This document shows, piece by piece, positions 29,445-37,788 of a stretch of DNA of 64,000 bases (its first letter is position 1; the number at the start of each line of letters is the position of its first letter). The notes below the pieces were generated by a model. That model ran no database searches. It was not told the DNA's origin and worked only from the letters and a program-made list of their open reading frames with translations. The position numbers and the translations under genes are program-made. The stretch is from Roseovarius sp. (lineage in GTDB: Bacteria > Pseudomonadota > Alphaproteobacteria > Rhodobacterales > Rhodobacteraceae), in contig JACIYT010000006.1 in the NCBI GenBank assembly GCA_014359765.1, positions 1 through 64,000 of the forward strand, given 5' to 3'.

Positions 29445-30322
29445 TGGCCGGGAGTGTCGAGATCTTCGAGGTGGGCCCGCGCGACGGGTTGCAGAACGAA
29501 AAGCGGCGGATCGCCACGCGCGACAAGATCGCGCTCGTCGATTGCCTGAGCGAAGCGGGGTTCGCGCGGATCGAGGTGGCGAGCTTCGTGAGCCCCAGAT
29601 GGGTGCCGCAGATGGCCGATTCGGCGGAGGTGCTGCGCGGCATCAGGCGCGCGCCGGGTGTGCGCTATGCTGCGCTCACGCCGAACCTGCGCGGGCTGTC
29701 GGACGCGCTCGAGGCGGGGGCGGACGAGGTGTCGGTGTTCGCCTCGGCCTCGGAGGGGTTCTCGAAGGCCAATATCAACGCCACGATCGAGGAAAGCCTC
29801 GCGCGCTTTGCCCCGGTGATGGAGGCGGCGGGGGCCGAGGGGCTGCGGGTGCGCGGCTATGTCTCCTGCGTGGTCGAGTGCCCCTATGACGGGCCGGTGG
29901 ATCCGGCACAGGTGGCGCGGGTGGCCGAGGCGCTGTGGGAGATGGGCTGCTATGAGGTGAGCCTTGGCGACACCATCGGGCGCGCCCGCCCCGAGGCGGT
30001 GGACGCGATGCTCGCGGCGGCCTGCGAAGCGGTGCCGGTGGCGCGGCTGGCGGGGCATTTCCACGATACGGGCGGGCGGGCGCTCGACAATATCGAGGTG
30101 GCGCTGGCGCGAGGTGTGCGGGTGTTCGATGCGGCGGTCGGCGGGCTGGGAGGGTGCCCCTATGCGCCGGGGGCGGCGGGCAACGTGGCCACCGAGGCAG
30201 TGCACGCGCGGCTCACGGCACTGGGCTGGGAGACCGGGCTCGACGCCGATGTGCTGGCGCGCGCGGCACAGATGGCTCGGGCCATGCGGAGCCCCCCTGA
30301 CGGTGCCGGACAGGCCGGCTGA
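29441..30322 (+). CDS. mvaB: Hydroxymethylglutaryl-CoA lyase
   Basis: Cleaves HMG-CoA to acetyl-CoA and acetoacetate, the last step of leucine degradation. The 293-residue TIM barrel shows VGPRDGLQNEKR at the start, SLGDTIG, the metal-binding HFHDTGGRALDN and the signature GGLGGCPYAPGAAGNVATE with the catalytic Cys. It overlaps the GST gene as ATGATG. A methylglutaconyl-CoA hydratase gene, needed between MCC and this enzyme, is not found after it as in many relatives. Confidence 0.95.
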   Translation: MMAGSVEIFEVGPRDGLQNEKRRIATRDKIALVDCLSEAGFARIEVASFVSPRWVPQMADSAEVLRGIRRAPGVRYAALTPNLRGLSDALEAGADEVSVFASASEGFSKANINATIEESLARFAPVMEAAGAEGLRVRGYVSCVVECPYDGPVDPAQVARVAEALWEMGCYEVSLGDTIGRARPEAVDAMLAAACEAVPVARLAGHFHDTGGRALDNIEVALARGVRVFDAAVGGLGGCPYAPGAAGNVATEAVHARLTALGWETGLDADVLARAAQMARAMRSPPDGAGQAG

Positions 30323-30357
30323 GACTGGCGGCGGGGGTCACAAGGGGCAGCGCGAAG

Positions 30358-30371
30358 TTGATCCGCGTCAA
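30358..30371. promoter_or_regulatory. FNR-type box upstream of the YdcH-like gene
   Basis: TTGATCCGCGTCAA matches TTGAT-N4-ATCAA at 9 of 10 bases and lies 59 bp before the ATG of the YdcH-like gene, the same distance as the ompW box from its start. Confidence 0.55.
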
Positions 30372-30429
30372 GGCAGGGCTGGGGCCCGCCCTCTAGGGTC
30401 GTGCCGACATCGATTCAAGGAGACGCACG

Positions 30430-30666
30430 ATGACCCATACGCCCCACGAGTTGCACGAGGAATTTCCCCAGTTCGCCGACCGGATCCGGGAGTTGAGGCA
30501 GACCGACAGCCATTTCGCACGCCTCGCGGAGGAATATCACGAGGTCAACCGCCAGGTGCACCGCGCGGAATCGTTGCTCGAGCCGATGGACGAACTGGCC
30601 GAGGTGGAGCTGCGCAAGACGCGCGCCCGGCTGAAGGATGAAATCCATCGCCTCCTGAACGCCTGA
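30430..30666 (+). CDS. YdcH-family (DUF465) small protein
   Basis: A 78-residue, highly charged helical protein. The block FARLAEEYHEVNRQVHRAES followed by LRKTRARLKDEIHRLL is the DUF465/YdcH signature and predicts an antiparallel helical hairpin. Its function is not known. The sequence ATTCAAGGAGACGCACG-ATG gives a very good Shine-Dalgarno. An FNR-type box upstream suggests expression under low oxygen. Confidence 0.88.
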   Translation: MTHTPHELHEEFPQFADRIRELRQTDSHFARLAEEYHEVNRQVHRAESLLEPMDELAEVELRKTRARLKDEIHRLLNA

Positions 30667-30782
30667 GCGCGTGCGCGTCCCCCGCCCGGACCCCGGGCGG
30701 GGGCGCGGGCGATCGGCACGCCGCGCCGGTCACGGCCCTTTGCGGCATCCCATTTGCGGCATCAACGATCTTTTCATCATCG

Positions 30783-30808
30783 TTAACCGGATGTTAAGAC
30801 TTCGTTAA
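30783..30808. promoter_or_regulatory. Triple CtrA-type half-site array (TTAA-N7-TTAA-N7-TTAA)
   Basis: TTAA occurs at 30783, 30794 and 30805, each exactly 11 bp from the next, giving two overlapping perfect TTAA-N7-TTAA CtrA boxes. TTAA is rare in this GC-rich sequence. The array ends 46 bp before the glycosyltransferase ATG, in a promoter position. Confidence 0.8.
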
Positions 30809-30854
30809 CCAACCGCCTCCTAGCCTCGTTTCCGCAAGAGGAAGGAGAACGGGC

Positions 30855-32777
30855 ATGGGGATCTCCGAATTGCGGCGGGCGGGGCTGGCGGGCGATCCGC
30901 GGGCAATCGATTCGCTCGGTCGCGATCTGGTCCGGCGCGGGCTGCTCAGCCGCGCCGATGCCGCGCGCGCGGCGCTGGTGGGGCGGCAATGCGCGACCTC
31001 GCCCGACCGCATCCTTCTGGCCGAGGGGCTCGCGCGCGAGGCGGATCTTCTCGACATCCATGCGCGCCATCACAACTGCCGCAGGCTCGATTCGGACGCC
31101 GTCGCACGCGCGGAACTGATCGAGACCGGCCTCGATCCCCGCCTCCTCTTGCGCAATGGCGCGGCGCTCCTGCGCGACGAACATGGCGCGCCGCGCCTCG
31201 CCCATGACGGGGCCGGGAACCCGCAGGCGCTGCGCCGCCTGCTGCCCGACGATCTCGCGCGCGCCCGCCCGATCATCGCGCCGCGCGCGGCGGTGCAGGC
31301 GCGGGTGGCCGAAATCCACCGCGAGACCCTGCGCGACAGCGCCGCCGCGCGCACACCCGAGGCCGAGAGCTGCCGCACCTGGCAAGGGCAGGGGGCGCGG
31401 CGCATGGGGCTCACCTGTGCCGCATTGCTGGTCATCGGCGCGCTCTGCCTGGCCTTTCCGCTCGGGGTGCTCGGGGTTCTGGCAGGCTGGGCGGCGTTCA
31501 CGCTGCTGATCGCCACCGGCCTCAGGATCGCGGCCTTCGTCGCGGCCATGGCGGGGCGGGACGCGCCGCAGGTCGCAACCGCGCCCGCGCCGCTGCCGCG
31601 CGTCTCGATCCTCGTGCCGCTCTTTCGCGAGACCGAGATCGCCCACGCCCTCGTCGCGCGGCTGTCGCGGCTGACCTATCCGAAATGTCTGCTCGACGTG
31701 ATCCTGGTGCTGGAGGAGACCGATCATCTCACCCGCGACACGCTGGCCGGGATCGACCTGCCGCCCTGGATGCGCCCGGTGATCGTGCCCGATGGCCAGC
31801 CCCGCACCAAGCCGCGCGCGATGAATTACGCGCTCGATTTCTGCGAGGGCGAGATCATCGGCATCTTCGATGCCGAGGATGCGCCCGAGCCCGACCAGAT
31901 CACCCGCGTCGCGCGCCGTTTTCTGAGCGCGCCGCGCGATCTCGCCTGCATTCAGGGGGTGCTCGATTATTACAATCCGCGGCAGAACTGGCTCGCGCGG
32001 TGCTTTACCATCGAATATGCGACCTGGTTCCGCACGCTGATGCCGGGCATGGCGCGGCTCGGCCTCGCGCTGCCGCTCGGCGGCACGACGCTCTATATCC
32101 GGCGCGACGTGCTCGAGGATCTGGGGGGGTGGGATGCGCATAACGTCACCGAGGATGCCGATCTGGGCTTTCGCCTCGCGCGCCACGGCTGGCGCACCGA
32201 GATGATCGACAGCGTGACCGAGGAAGAGGCCAATTGCCGCCCCTGGGCCTGGATCAGGCAGCGTTCGCGCTGGCTCAAGGGCTACATGACCACATGGCTG
32301 GTGCACATGCGCGCGCCGCGCCGCCTCCATGCGCAACTGGGGGCGCGGAAATTCTGGGGCTTTCAGGCGCATTTCATCGCCGCCGTCAGTCAGGTGCTGC
32401 TCGCGCCGGTGCTGTGGTCCTTCTGGCTGGTGATCCTCGGCCTGCCGCACCCTCTCGATCCGGTGGTGCCGCGCCCGCTCCTGGCGGGGCTCTGCGCGAT
32501 GTTCCTGGTTGCCGAGGTCATGACCATGTGCATCCACGCGGTGACGGTCTCGGGCGCGCGCCACCGGCATCTGCTGGCCTGGGTGCCGACGATGCATTTC
32601 TACGCCCCGCTCGCCGCGTTTGCCGCCTACAAGGCGCTCTACGAGCTGGTCTTCAGGCCGTTCTTCTGGGACAAGACCACGCATGGCCTGTCGGTTGCCG
32701 CGCGCGGGCGGGCGCGCTCAGACGGCGGGGTTGACCTCGCCGGAGTCAAGCTTGAGCCGGGTCACGAAGGCGTTTGA
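30855..32777 (+). CDS. Membrane family-2 glycosyltransferase with N-terminal GspE-N/MshEN-like domain
   Basis: A 640-residue protein in three parts. Residues 15-150 resemble the GspE-N/MshEN fold (SLGRDLVRRGLLSRADAARA), which binds c-di-GMP in some proteins. Two membrane helices lie at about 186-232. The GT2 catalytic domain (about 245-480) has DGQP, FDAEDAP (near 338), TED (433) and QRSRW (469-473), the D,D,D,QxxRW set of processive, BcsA-like enzymes. Further membrane helices follow. It probably makes or exports a surface polysaccharide; the product is unknown. The last 60 bp overlap the convergent GntR gene. Confidence 0.85.
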   Translation: MGISELRRAGLAGDPRAIDSLGRDLVRRGLLSRADAARAALVGRQCATSPDRILLAEGLAREADLLDIHARHHNCRRLDSDAVARAELIETGLDPRLLLRNGAALLRDEHGAPRLAHDGAGNPQALRRLLPDDLARARPIIAPRAAVQARVAEIHRETLRDSAAARTPEAESCRTWQGQGARRMGLTCAALLVIGALCLAFPLGVLGVLAGWAAFTLLIATGLRIAAFVAAMAGRDAPQVATAPAPLPRVSILVPLFRETEIAHALVARLSRLTYPKCLLDVILVLEETDHLTRDTLAGIDLPPWMRPVIVPDGQPRTKPRAMNYALDFCEGEIIGIFDAEDAPEPDQITRVARRFLSAPRDLACIQGVLDYYNPRQNWLARCFTIEYATWFRTLMPGMARLGLALPLGGTTLYIRRDVLEDLGGWDAHNVTEDADLGFRLARHGWRTEMIDSVTEEEANCRPWAWIRQRSRWLKGYMTTWLVHMRAPRRLHAQLGARKFWGFQAHFIAAVSQVLLAPVLWSFWLVILGLPHPLDPVVPRPLLAGLCAMFLVAEVMTMCIHAVTVSGARHRHLLAWVPTMHFYAPLAAFAAYKALYELVFRPFFWDKTTHGLSVAARGRARSDGGVDLAGVKLEPGHEGV

Positions 32778-33362
32778 GATGTGACTGCGCAGCGCCTGCG
32801 CCGCCGCCGCCCCGTCGCGCGCCTCGATCGCGGCGACGATCGCGGCATGTTCGGCCAGCGCATCCTCGCCGCGCCCCTCGGCCGCCAGCGATGTCGTCGC
32901 CAGCAGCGCCATGGAGCGATGCACGAGATCGAGCTGCTGCACGAGAAAGCGGTTATGCGAGGCGAGGTGGATCTGCTTGTGAAACCGCCGGTTGGCGCGC
33001 GACAGTTCCTTGGGGCGCCCGAGCAGCGTGCGATCCTTCTCCACCATGTCGCGCAGCACGCGCACCTCCTCGGGGGTGGCGTGGCGCGCGGCGAGCTGCG
33101 CGGCCAGCCCTTCGAGCTCGGCGCGCACGACGTAAAGCTCGGCCAGCTGGTTGTAATCGAGCGAGGCGACGATCAGGCTGCGCCCGTCGCGGGTCAGCAT
33201 GGATTGCGTCTCGAGCCGTTGCAGCGCCTCGCGGATCGGGGTGCGCGAGACGCCGAAGCGTTCGGCCAGATCGCTTTCCACGAGGCGGTCGCCGGGCCGG
33301 AAGGTGCCGGTGTCGATCGCTTCGAGGATCAGCGCATAGGCATCCGTGCTCGGGGTCTTCAT
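32718..33362 (-). CDS. GntR-family (FCD) transcriptional regulator
   Basis: A 214-residue regulator with an N-terminal winged helix (RPGDRLVESDLAERFGVSRTPIREALQRLE) and a C-terminal all-helical FCD effector domain (from about 80; RFHKQIHLASHN carries the metal-binding His). FCD regulators respond to carboxylates and amino acid derivatives. It lies one gene upstream of the glutamine-synthetase-like cluster and may control it through the TTTGATCAAA site at 34242. Its 3' end overlaps the convergent glycosyltransferase gene by 60 bp. Confidence 0.9.
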   Translation of the reverse strand: MKTPSTDAYALILEAIDTGTFRPGDRLVESDLAERFGVSRTPIREALQRLETQSMLTRDGRSLIVASLDYNQLAELYVVRAELEGLAAQLAARHATPEEVRVLRDMVEKDRTLLGRPKELSRANRRFHKQIHLASHNRFLVQQLDLVHRSMALLATTSLAAEGRGEDALAEHAAIVAAIEARDGAAAAQALRSHISNAFVTRLKLDSGEVNPAV

Positions 33363-33484
33363 CGGCGGTTCCGTCGGTTTGCTCGGGTTCGCGGGAGATT
33401 ACGCGCTTTGGGCAGGGGTGCAAGGCCGCGCGACGATGACGATGGCGGCTTGTCAGGGCGGGGCCCGGGCCTCATATCCGGGTC

Positions 33485-34177
33485 ATGCTTCGCGTCCTGC
33501 CCATCCTGCTGGCGGTGCTCTATGCGCTGGCGCTCTATCGCCTCTCGGCCTGGCGCACGGCGCGCGAGCTCGACGCGCGTTCGAGCGCGCTGGCCGATCC
33601 GCGGCTCAAGGCCGTGACCGACCGGCTCGCCCGCGCGCTCGACCTGCCGGGCGTGCGCGTTTACATCTACGAGATCGCGCCGGTGAACGGGCTTGCCGCG
33701 CCCGACGGGCGCATCTTCATTACCCGCGGATTCTATGAGAAGTTCCAGTCCGGCGAGGTGACGGCCGAGGAAATGGCCTCGGTGATCGCCCATGAGATCG
33801 GTCATGTCGCGCTCGGCCATTCGCGGCGGCGGATGATCGACTTTTCGGGACAGAACGCGCTGCGCACCGCGCTTGCGATGGTGCTGTCGCGCCTGTTGCC
33901 GGGGGTGGGGGTGCTGATCGCCAACGGGCTGACGATGATGCTGGCGGCGCGGCTGTCGCGCAGCGACGAATTCGAGGCCGACGCCTATGCCGCGGCGCTG
34001 CTGACCAGGGCCGGCATCGGGACCGAGCCGCAGAAATCGCTCTTTGGCAAGCTCGAGGCGCTGACCGGCGGGGCAGGGGGGGCGATGCCCGCCTGGCTCC
34101 TGAGCCACCCGAAGACCGCCGCGCGCATCGCTGCCATCGAGGCGCTCGAGGCGCGCTGGCAGGGTGTCACGCGATAG
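33485..34177 (+). CDS. M48-family membrane metalloprotease
   Basis: A 230-residue protein with an N-terminal membrane anchor (LRVLPILLAVLYALALY), the zinc-binding HEIGH motif at 103-107 and the downstream third ligand region DEFEADAYAA (near 162), as in M48/HtpX-like peptidases. A hydrophobic stretch (LPGVGVLIANGLTMMLAARL) lies between them. It probably works in membrane protein quality control with the active site toward one face of the inner membrane. No strong ribosome site is visible before the ATG. Confidence 0.88.
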   Translation: MLRVLPILLAVLYALALYRLSAWRTARELDARSSALADPRLKAVTDRLARALDLPGVRVYIYEIAPVNGLAAPDGRIFITRGFYEKFQSGEVTAEEMASVIAHEIGHVALGHSRRRMIDFSGQNALRTALAMVLSRLLPGVGVLIANGLTMMLAARLSRSDEFEADAYAAALLTRAGIGTEPQKSLFGKLEALTGGAGGAMPAWLLSHPKTAARIAAIEALEARWQGVTR

Positions 34178-34241
34178 CGCCATTCGCGGGCCTGACGGGC
34201 GATGAGGGTGCGAAACACGCCCCCCCCTGCATCACGATGCT

Positions 34242-34251
34242 TTTGATCAAA
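34242..34251. promoter_or_regulatory. TTTGATCAAA palindrome before the glutamine-synthetase-like cluster
   Basis: A perfect 10-bp palindrome in an AT-rich patch 65 bp before the first gene of the cluster. Its size and TTGATCAA core fit operators of FCD-type GntR regulators, and such a regulator is encoded at 32718-33362. Binding is inferred. Confidence 0.5.
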
Positions 34252-34315
34252 TCGCGCTTGGCAAGCCCCCGGCGGCGCGTTAGGCTCGGGGATATTCCGA
34301 TCAGGTGCCTTTCAG

Positions 34316-35632
34316 ATGGATCTCACCCAGTTCCAGACCTTCCGCGTGGCCGCGTGCGATCTCAACGGCCGGATGCGCGGCAAGCGCCTGCCCGCCAGCT
34401 TTGCCGACAAGCTCGCCGACGGCACGGTGCGGATGCCGCTAAGCTCGCTCAATCTCGACATTTTCGGGGCGGATATCGAGGGATCTCCGCTGGTGTTCGA
34501 GAGCGGCGACATGGATGGCCGCCTGTTCCCGACCGAGCGCGGCGCGGTGCCGCTTCCATGGCTGGAGGAGCCGCAGGGCCTGGTGCCGATGGTCATGCAT
34601 CACGAGGATGGAACGCCCTTCAGGGGCGACCCGCGCCACGCGCTCGCCGATGTGCTCGCGCGTTTCGATGCGCGCGGATGGGAGGTGTTCGCGGCGACCG
34701 AGCTGGAATTCACGCTGGTCGATCCCGATGGCAAGTCATTGAAAACCGTGCGCGATCCGCGCTCCGGGCGGCGCATGAAGGCGCCCGGCATCCTCAGCCT
34801 CGGGCAGATGGACGCCTTTGATGCCTTCATCTCGGCGCTCTATGCCGCCGGGGCGGAGATGGAAATCCCGGTGGAATCGGCCATTTCCGAGGCCGGGATC
34901 GGGCAGTTCGAGCTGACACTGCACCACCAGTCCGCGATGCGCGCCGCCGATGATACCTGGCTGTTCAAGAATTTGATCAAGGGCCTCGCGCGGCGCCATG
35001 GTTTCGTGGCCACCTTCATGGCCAAGCCCTTCCCCGACGACAGCGGCAACGGGATGCACATGCATTTCTCGGTGCTCGACCGCGAGGGTCGCAATGTCTT
35101 TGACGACGGCACGCCGCGCGGCACCGAGGTGCTGCGGCAGGCGGTGGCGGGGTGTCTTGCGGCGATGCCCGGCGCGACGCTGATCTTTGCCCCCCATGCC
35201 AACAGCTATGCGCGTCTCGTGCCGGGGGCCCATGCGCCGACCGGGGCGGGCTGGGGCTATGAGAACCGCACTACCGCGCTGCGCATCCCCGGCGGTCCCG
35301 GTGCCGCGCGGCGCATCGAGCATCGCGTGGCAGGTGGCGACATCAACCCCTATCTCACCTTCGCGGCGATCCTGGGTGCCGCCATCATCGGCATCGAGGA
35401 CGCCATGACCCCGCCCGAGCCGCTCACCGGCAATGCCTATGCGGCCGATCTGCCGCAGCTTGCGCCCGACTGGGCCACGGCGATCGCCCGGTTCGAGAGC
35501 GATCCGCTGATCGCGCGCATCCTGCCCCCCGAGATCATCGCCAATCTGGTGATGACCAAGCGCCAGGAGCTGCGCCACATCTCCGGGATCGCCGCGCATG
35601 ACCACTGGAAGACCTATCTCGAAACGGTGTAG
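34316..35632 (+). CDS. Glutamine-synthetase-like gamma-glutamyl ligase, copy 1
   Basis: A 438-residue glutamine synthetase-fold protein. Blocks EVFAATELEFTLVDPDG, SEAGIGQFELTLHHQSAMRAADD, GNGMHMHFSV and GYENRTTALRIPGG match the metal and ATP/glutamate sites. It is of the PuuA/GlnA-like class, which ligates glutamate to amines, rather than the dodecameric nitrogen-assimilating GlnA, whose adenylylation loop is absent. With the amidotransferase and FAD oxidoreductase next to it, it probably starts gamma-glutamylation of putrescine or a related amine. The amine is not identifiable from sequence. Confidence 0.85.
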   Translation: MDLTQFQTFRVAACDLNGRMRGKRLPASFADKLADGTVRMPLSSLNLDIFGADIEGSPLVFESGDMDGRLFPTERGAVPLPWLEEPQGLVPMVMHHEDGTPFRGDPRHALADVLARFDARGWEVFAATELEFTLVDPDGKSLKTVRDPRSGRRMKAPGILSLGQMDAFDAFISALYAAGAEMEIPVESAISEAGIGQFELTLHHQSAMRAADDTWLFKNLIKGLARRHGFVATFMAKPFPDDSGNGMHMHFSVLDREGRNVFDDGTPRGTEVLRQAVAGCLAAMPGATLIFAPHANSYARLVPGAHAPTGAGWGYENRTTALRIPGGPGAARRIEHRVAGGDINPYLTFAAILGAAIIGIEDAMTPPEPLTGNAYAADLPQLAPDWATAIARFESDPLIARILPPEIIANLVMTKRQELRHISGIAAHDHWKTYLETV

Positions 35633-35694
35633 GCTCACGGCAGTCCGACCCCGACCCCGACCATGATCCCGACATGGCACATCCGCGAGGCCCC

Positions 35695-36381
35695 ATGAAG
35701 ATCGGCATCCTCAAGACCGGCCATGCCCCGGATATCGTCCTGGACGAGCTCGGCGATTATGACGCGATGTTCGCGCGCCTGCTCGACGGGCGGGGGTTCG
35801 AGTTCGCGCCCTTCAACGTGGTGGACGGAGAGTTTCCCGACGGGTCGCACGCCGCCGATGGCTGGCTGGTCACCGGCTCGAGACACGGGGTCTATGAGGA
35901 TCATCCCTGGATCGCCCCGCTCGAGGCGCTGATCCGTGCGATCCGCGATGCGGGGCGGCCGCTGGTCGGCGTCTGTTTCGGCCATCAGATCATCGCGCAG
36001 GCGCTCGGCGGCAAGGTGATCCGCCATCCCGGCGGCTGGCGCGTCGGCCCCACCACCTACGAGATCGACGGCCGCCCCCTCACCCTCAACGCCTGGCATC
36101 GCGATCAGGTGGTGGAGGTGCCCCCCGGCGCCGAGGTGGCGGGCCGCGCCGAGGGCTGCGAGATCGCGGCGCTGCGCTATGGCCCGAGGATCCTGACCAT
36201 CCAGCCCCATCCGGAATTCGATGCCACCATGATGGACCGGCTGATCGAGCACCGCGCCGTCGGCGTCGTGCCCGATCCGCTGCGCGCGCAGGCGCGCGCG
36301 CGGCTCGACACGCCCACCGACAGCGCGGCCATGGCCGACACCATCGCCGCCACCCTCAGGAAAGACGCGCCCCATGGCTGA
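35695..36381 (+). CDS. Class I glutamine amidotransferase / gamma-glutamyl hydrolase-like
   Basis: A 228-residue triad-type GATase domain protein. The nucleophile is C94 in VGVCFGHQIIAQALGG, with the His and Glu in LTIQPHPEF near residue 173. It stands without a synthetase domain. Family members of this GuaA-like type hydrolyse gamma-glutamyl amides, so in this cluster it may release the product from a gamma-glutamyl intermediate, taking the role PuuD (a different subfamily) has in E. coli. I chose ATG 35695 with GAGG upstream. It overlaps the next gene by 8 bp. Confidence 0.85.
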   Translation: MKIGILKTGHAPDIVLDELGDYDAMFARLLDGRGFEFAPFNVVDGEFPDGSHAADGWLVTGSRHGVYEDHPWIAPLEALIRAIRDAGRPLVGVCFGHQIIAQALGGKVIRHPGGWRVGPTTYEIDGRPLTLNAWHRDQVVEVPPGAEVAGRAEGCEIAALRYGPRILTIQPHPEFDATMMDRLIEHRAVGVVPDPLRAQARARLDTPTDSAAMADTIAATLRKDAPHG

Positions 36382-37741
36382 TCTGAGCCAGCTCATCGCC
36401 GCCCTGCCGCCCGCCGCGCAGGCCTATCTCCAAGATCGCCGCCTCGACGAGGTGGAATGCGTCATCGCCGATCTGCCCGGCATCGCCCGCGGCAAGGCGG
36501 TGCCGGCGACCAAATTCGCGCGCCAGCAGTATTTCCACCTGCCCGACTCGATCTTTTACCAGACCATCACCGGCGACTGGGGGGAGGCCGCGGGCGAGGA
36601 GGGCTTCATCGAGCGCGACATGATCCTGCGCCCCGACATGAGCACCGCCACCGCCGCGCCCTGGACGGCGGACTGGACGCTTCAGGTGATCCACGATGCC
36701 TTTGACCGGGAGGGCGCGCCGATCCCGTGCAGCCCGCGCAACGTGCTGCGCCGGGTGGTCGAGATGTATCATGCGCGCGGCTGGAAACCGGTGGTCGCGC
36801 CGGAGATGGAATTCTATCTCGTCGCGCGCAATCTCGACCCGGCCAAGCCGATCGAGCCGATGATGGGCCGCTCGGGCCGTCCCGCCGCCGCGCGCCAGGC
36901 CTATTCGATGACCGCGGTGGACGAGTTCGGCCCGGTGATCGACGATATCTACGATTTCGCCGAGGCGCAGGGCTTCGAGATCGACGGCATCACCCAGGAG
37001 GGCGGCGCCGGCCAGCTCGAGATCAACCTGCGCCATGGCGATCCGGTCAGGCTCGCCGATGAGGTGTTCTATTTCAAGCGGCTGATCCGCGAGGCGGCGC
37101 TGCGCCACGATTGTTTTGCCACCTTCATGGCCAAGCCGATCGCCGACGAGCCGGGCAGCGCGATGCATATCCACCATTCGATCATGGACATGCAGACCGG
37201 GCGCAATCTCTTTGCCGGCCCGCAGGGGGGCGAGACGGATCTCTTCTTTCATTTCATTGCCGGCCTGCAGAAACACCTGCCCTCGGCGATCGCGGTGCTG
37301 GCGCCCTATGTCAATTCCTACCGCCGTTACGTCAAGGCACACGCCGCGCCGATCAACCTCGCCTGGGGGCGCGACAACCGCACCACGGGGATCCGGGTGC
37401 CGCTCTCGGGGCCTGAATCGCGGCGGATCGAGAACCGGATGGCGGGGATGGATTGCAACCCCTATCTCGGCATCGCGGTGAGCCTCGCCTGCGGGCTCCT
37501 GGGCATCCTCAAGGAGGAATGGCCCGACAAGCAGTTCAAGGGCGATGCCTATTCGGGCGAGCCGGACATTCCCAACGTGATGGGCGATGCGCTCGACCTG
37601 TTCGAGGAGGCGAGCGATCTGCACGCGATCCTCGGCACCGAATTCGCGCGCGTCTATGGTATCGTCAAGCGCACCGAATACGAGGAATTCCTGCAGGTGA
37701 TCAGCCCGTGGGAGCGCGAGCACCTGCTGCTCAACGTCTGA
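36374..37741 (+). CDS. Glutamine-synthetase-like gamma-glutamyl ligase, copy 2
   Basis: A 455-residue second glutamine synthetase-fold protein (PVVAPEMEFYLVARNLDP, QEGGAGQLEINLRHGDPVRLADE, GSAMHIHHSI, WGRDNRTTGIRVP). It differs clearly from copy 1, so the two are not a recent duplication and may act on different amines or form a hetero-oligomer. An N-terminal AAA-type extension is absent. It is followed across 46 bp, including a 30-bp repeat, by the FAD oxidoreductase. PuuA-like function is inferred from family and context. Confidence 0.85.
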   Translation: MADLSQLIAALPPAAQAYLQDRRLDEVECVIADLPGIARGKAVPATKFARQQYFHLPDSIFYQTITGDWGEAAGEEGFIERDMILRPDMSTATAAPWTADWTLQVIHDAFDREGAPIPCSPRNVLRRVVEMYHARGWKPVVAPEMEFYLVARNLDPAKPIEPMMGRSGRPAAARQAYSMTAVDEFGPVIDDIYDFAEAQGFEIDGITQEGGAGQLEINLRHGDPVRLADEVFYFKRLIREAALRHDCFATFMAKPIADEPGSAMHIHHSIMDMQTGRNLFAGPQGGETDLFFHFIAGLQKHLPSAIAVLAPYVNSYRRYVKAHAAPINLAWGRDNRTTGIRVPLSGPESRRIENRMAGMDCNPYLGIAVSLACGLLGILKEEWPDKQFKGDAYSGEPDIPNVMGDALDLFEEASDLHAILGTEFARVYGIVKRTEYEEFLQVISPWEREHLLLNV

Positions 37742-37758
37742 GCAGAAGGCGCGCGGGC

Positions 37759-37788
37759 GATTCGAGTATTTGGGGAAAGATGAAGCGA
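37759..37788 (+). repeat. 30-bp interspersed repeat, copy 2
   Basis: Twenty-eight of 30 bases are identical to 26809-26838, differing only at positions 14-15. It ends exactly on the first base of the ATG of the FAD oxidoreductase gene, so its purine-rich GGAAAGATGAAGCG supplies the ribosome-binding region. Confidence 0.75.

Noticed and set aside
32740-32757. TTGAC...GTCAA resembling an FNR box
   Set aside because: The half-sites are 9 bp apart instead of 4 and lie within the overlap of two coding regions.
34316-35632. Housekeeping glutamine synthetase GlnA
   Set aside because: The adenylylation loop and GlnA-specific blocks are missing and the gene lies in an amine-oxidase cluster.
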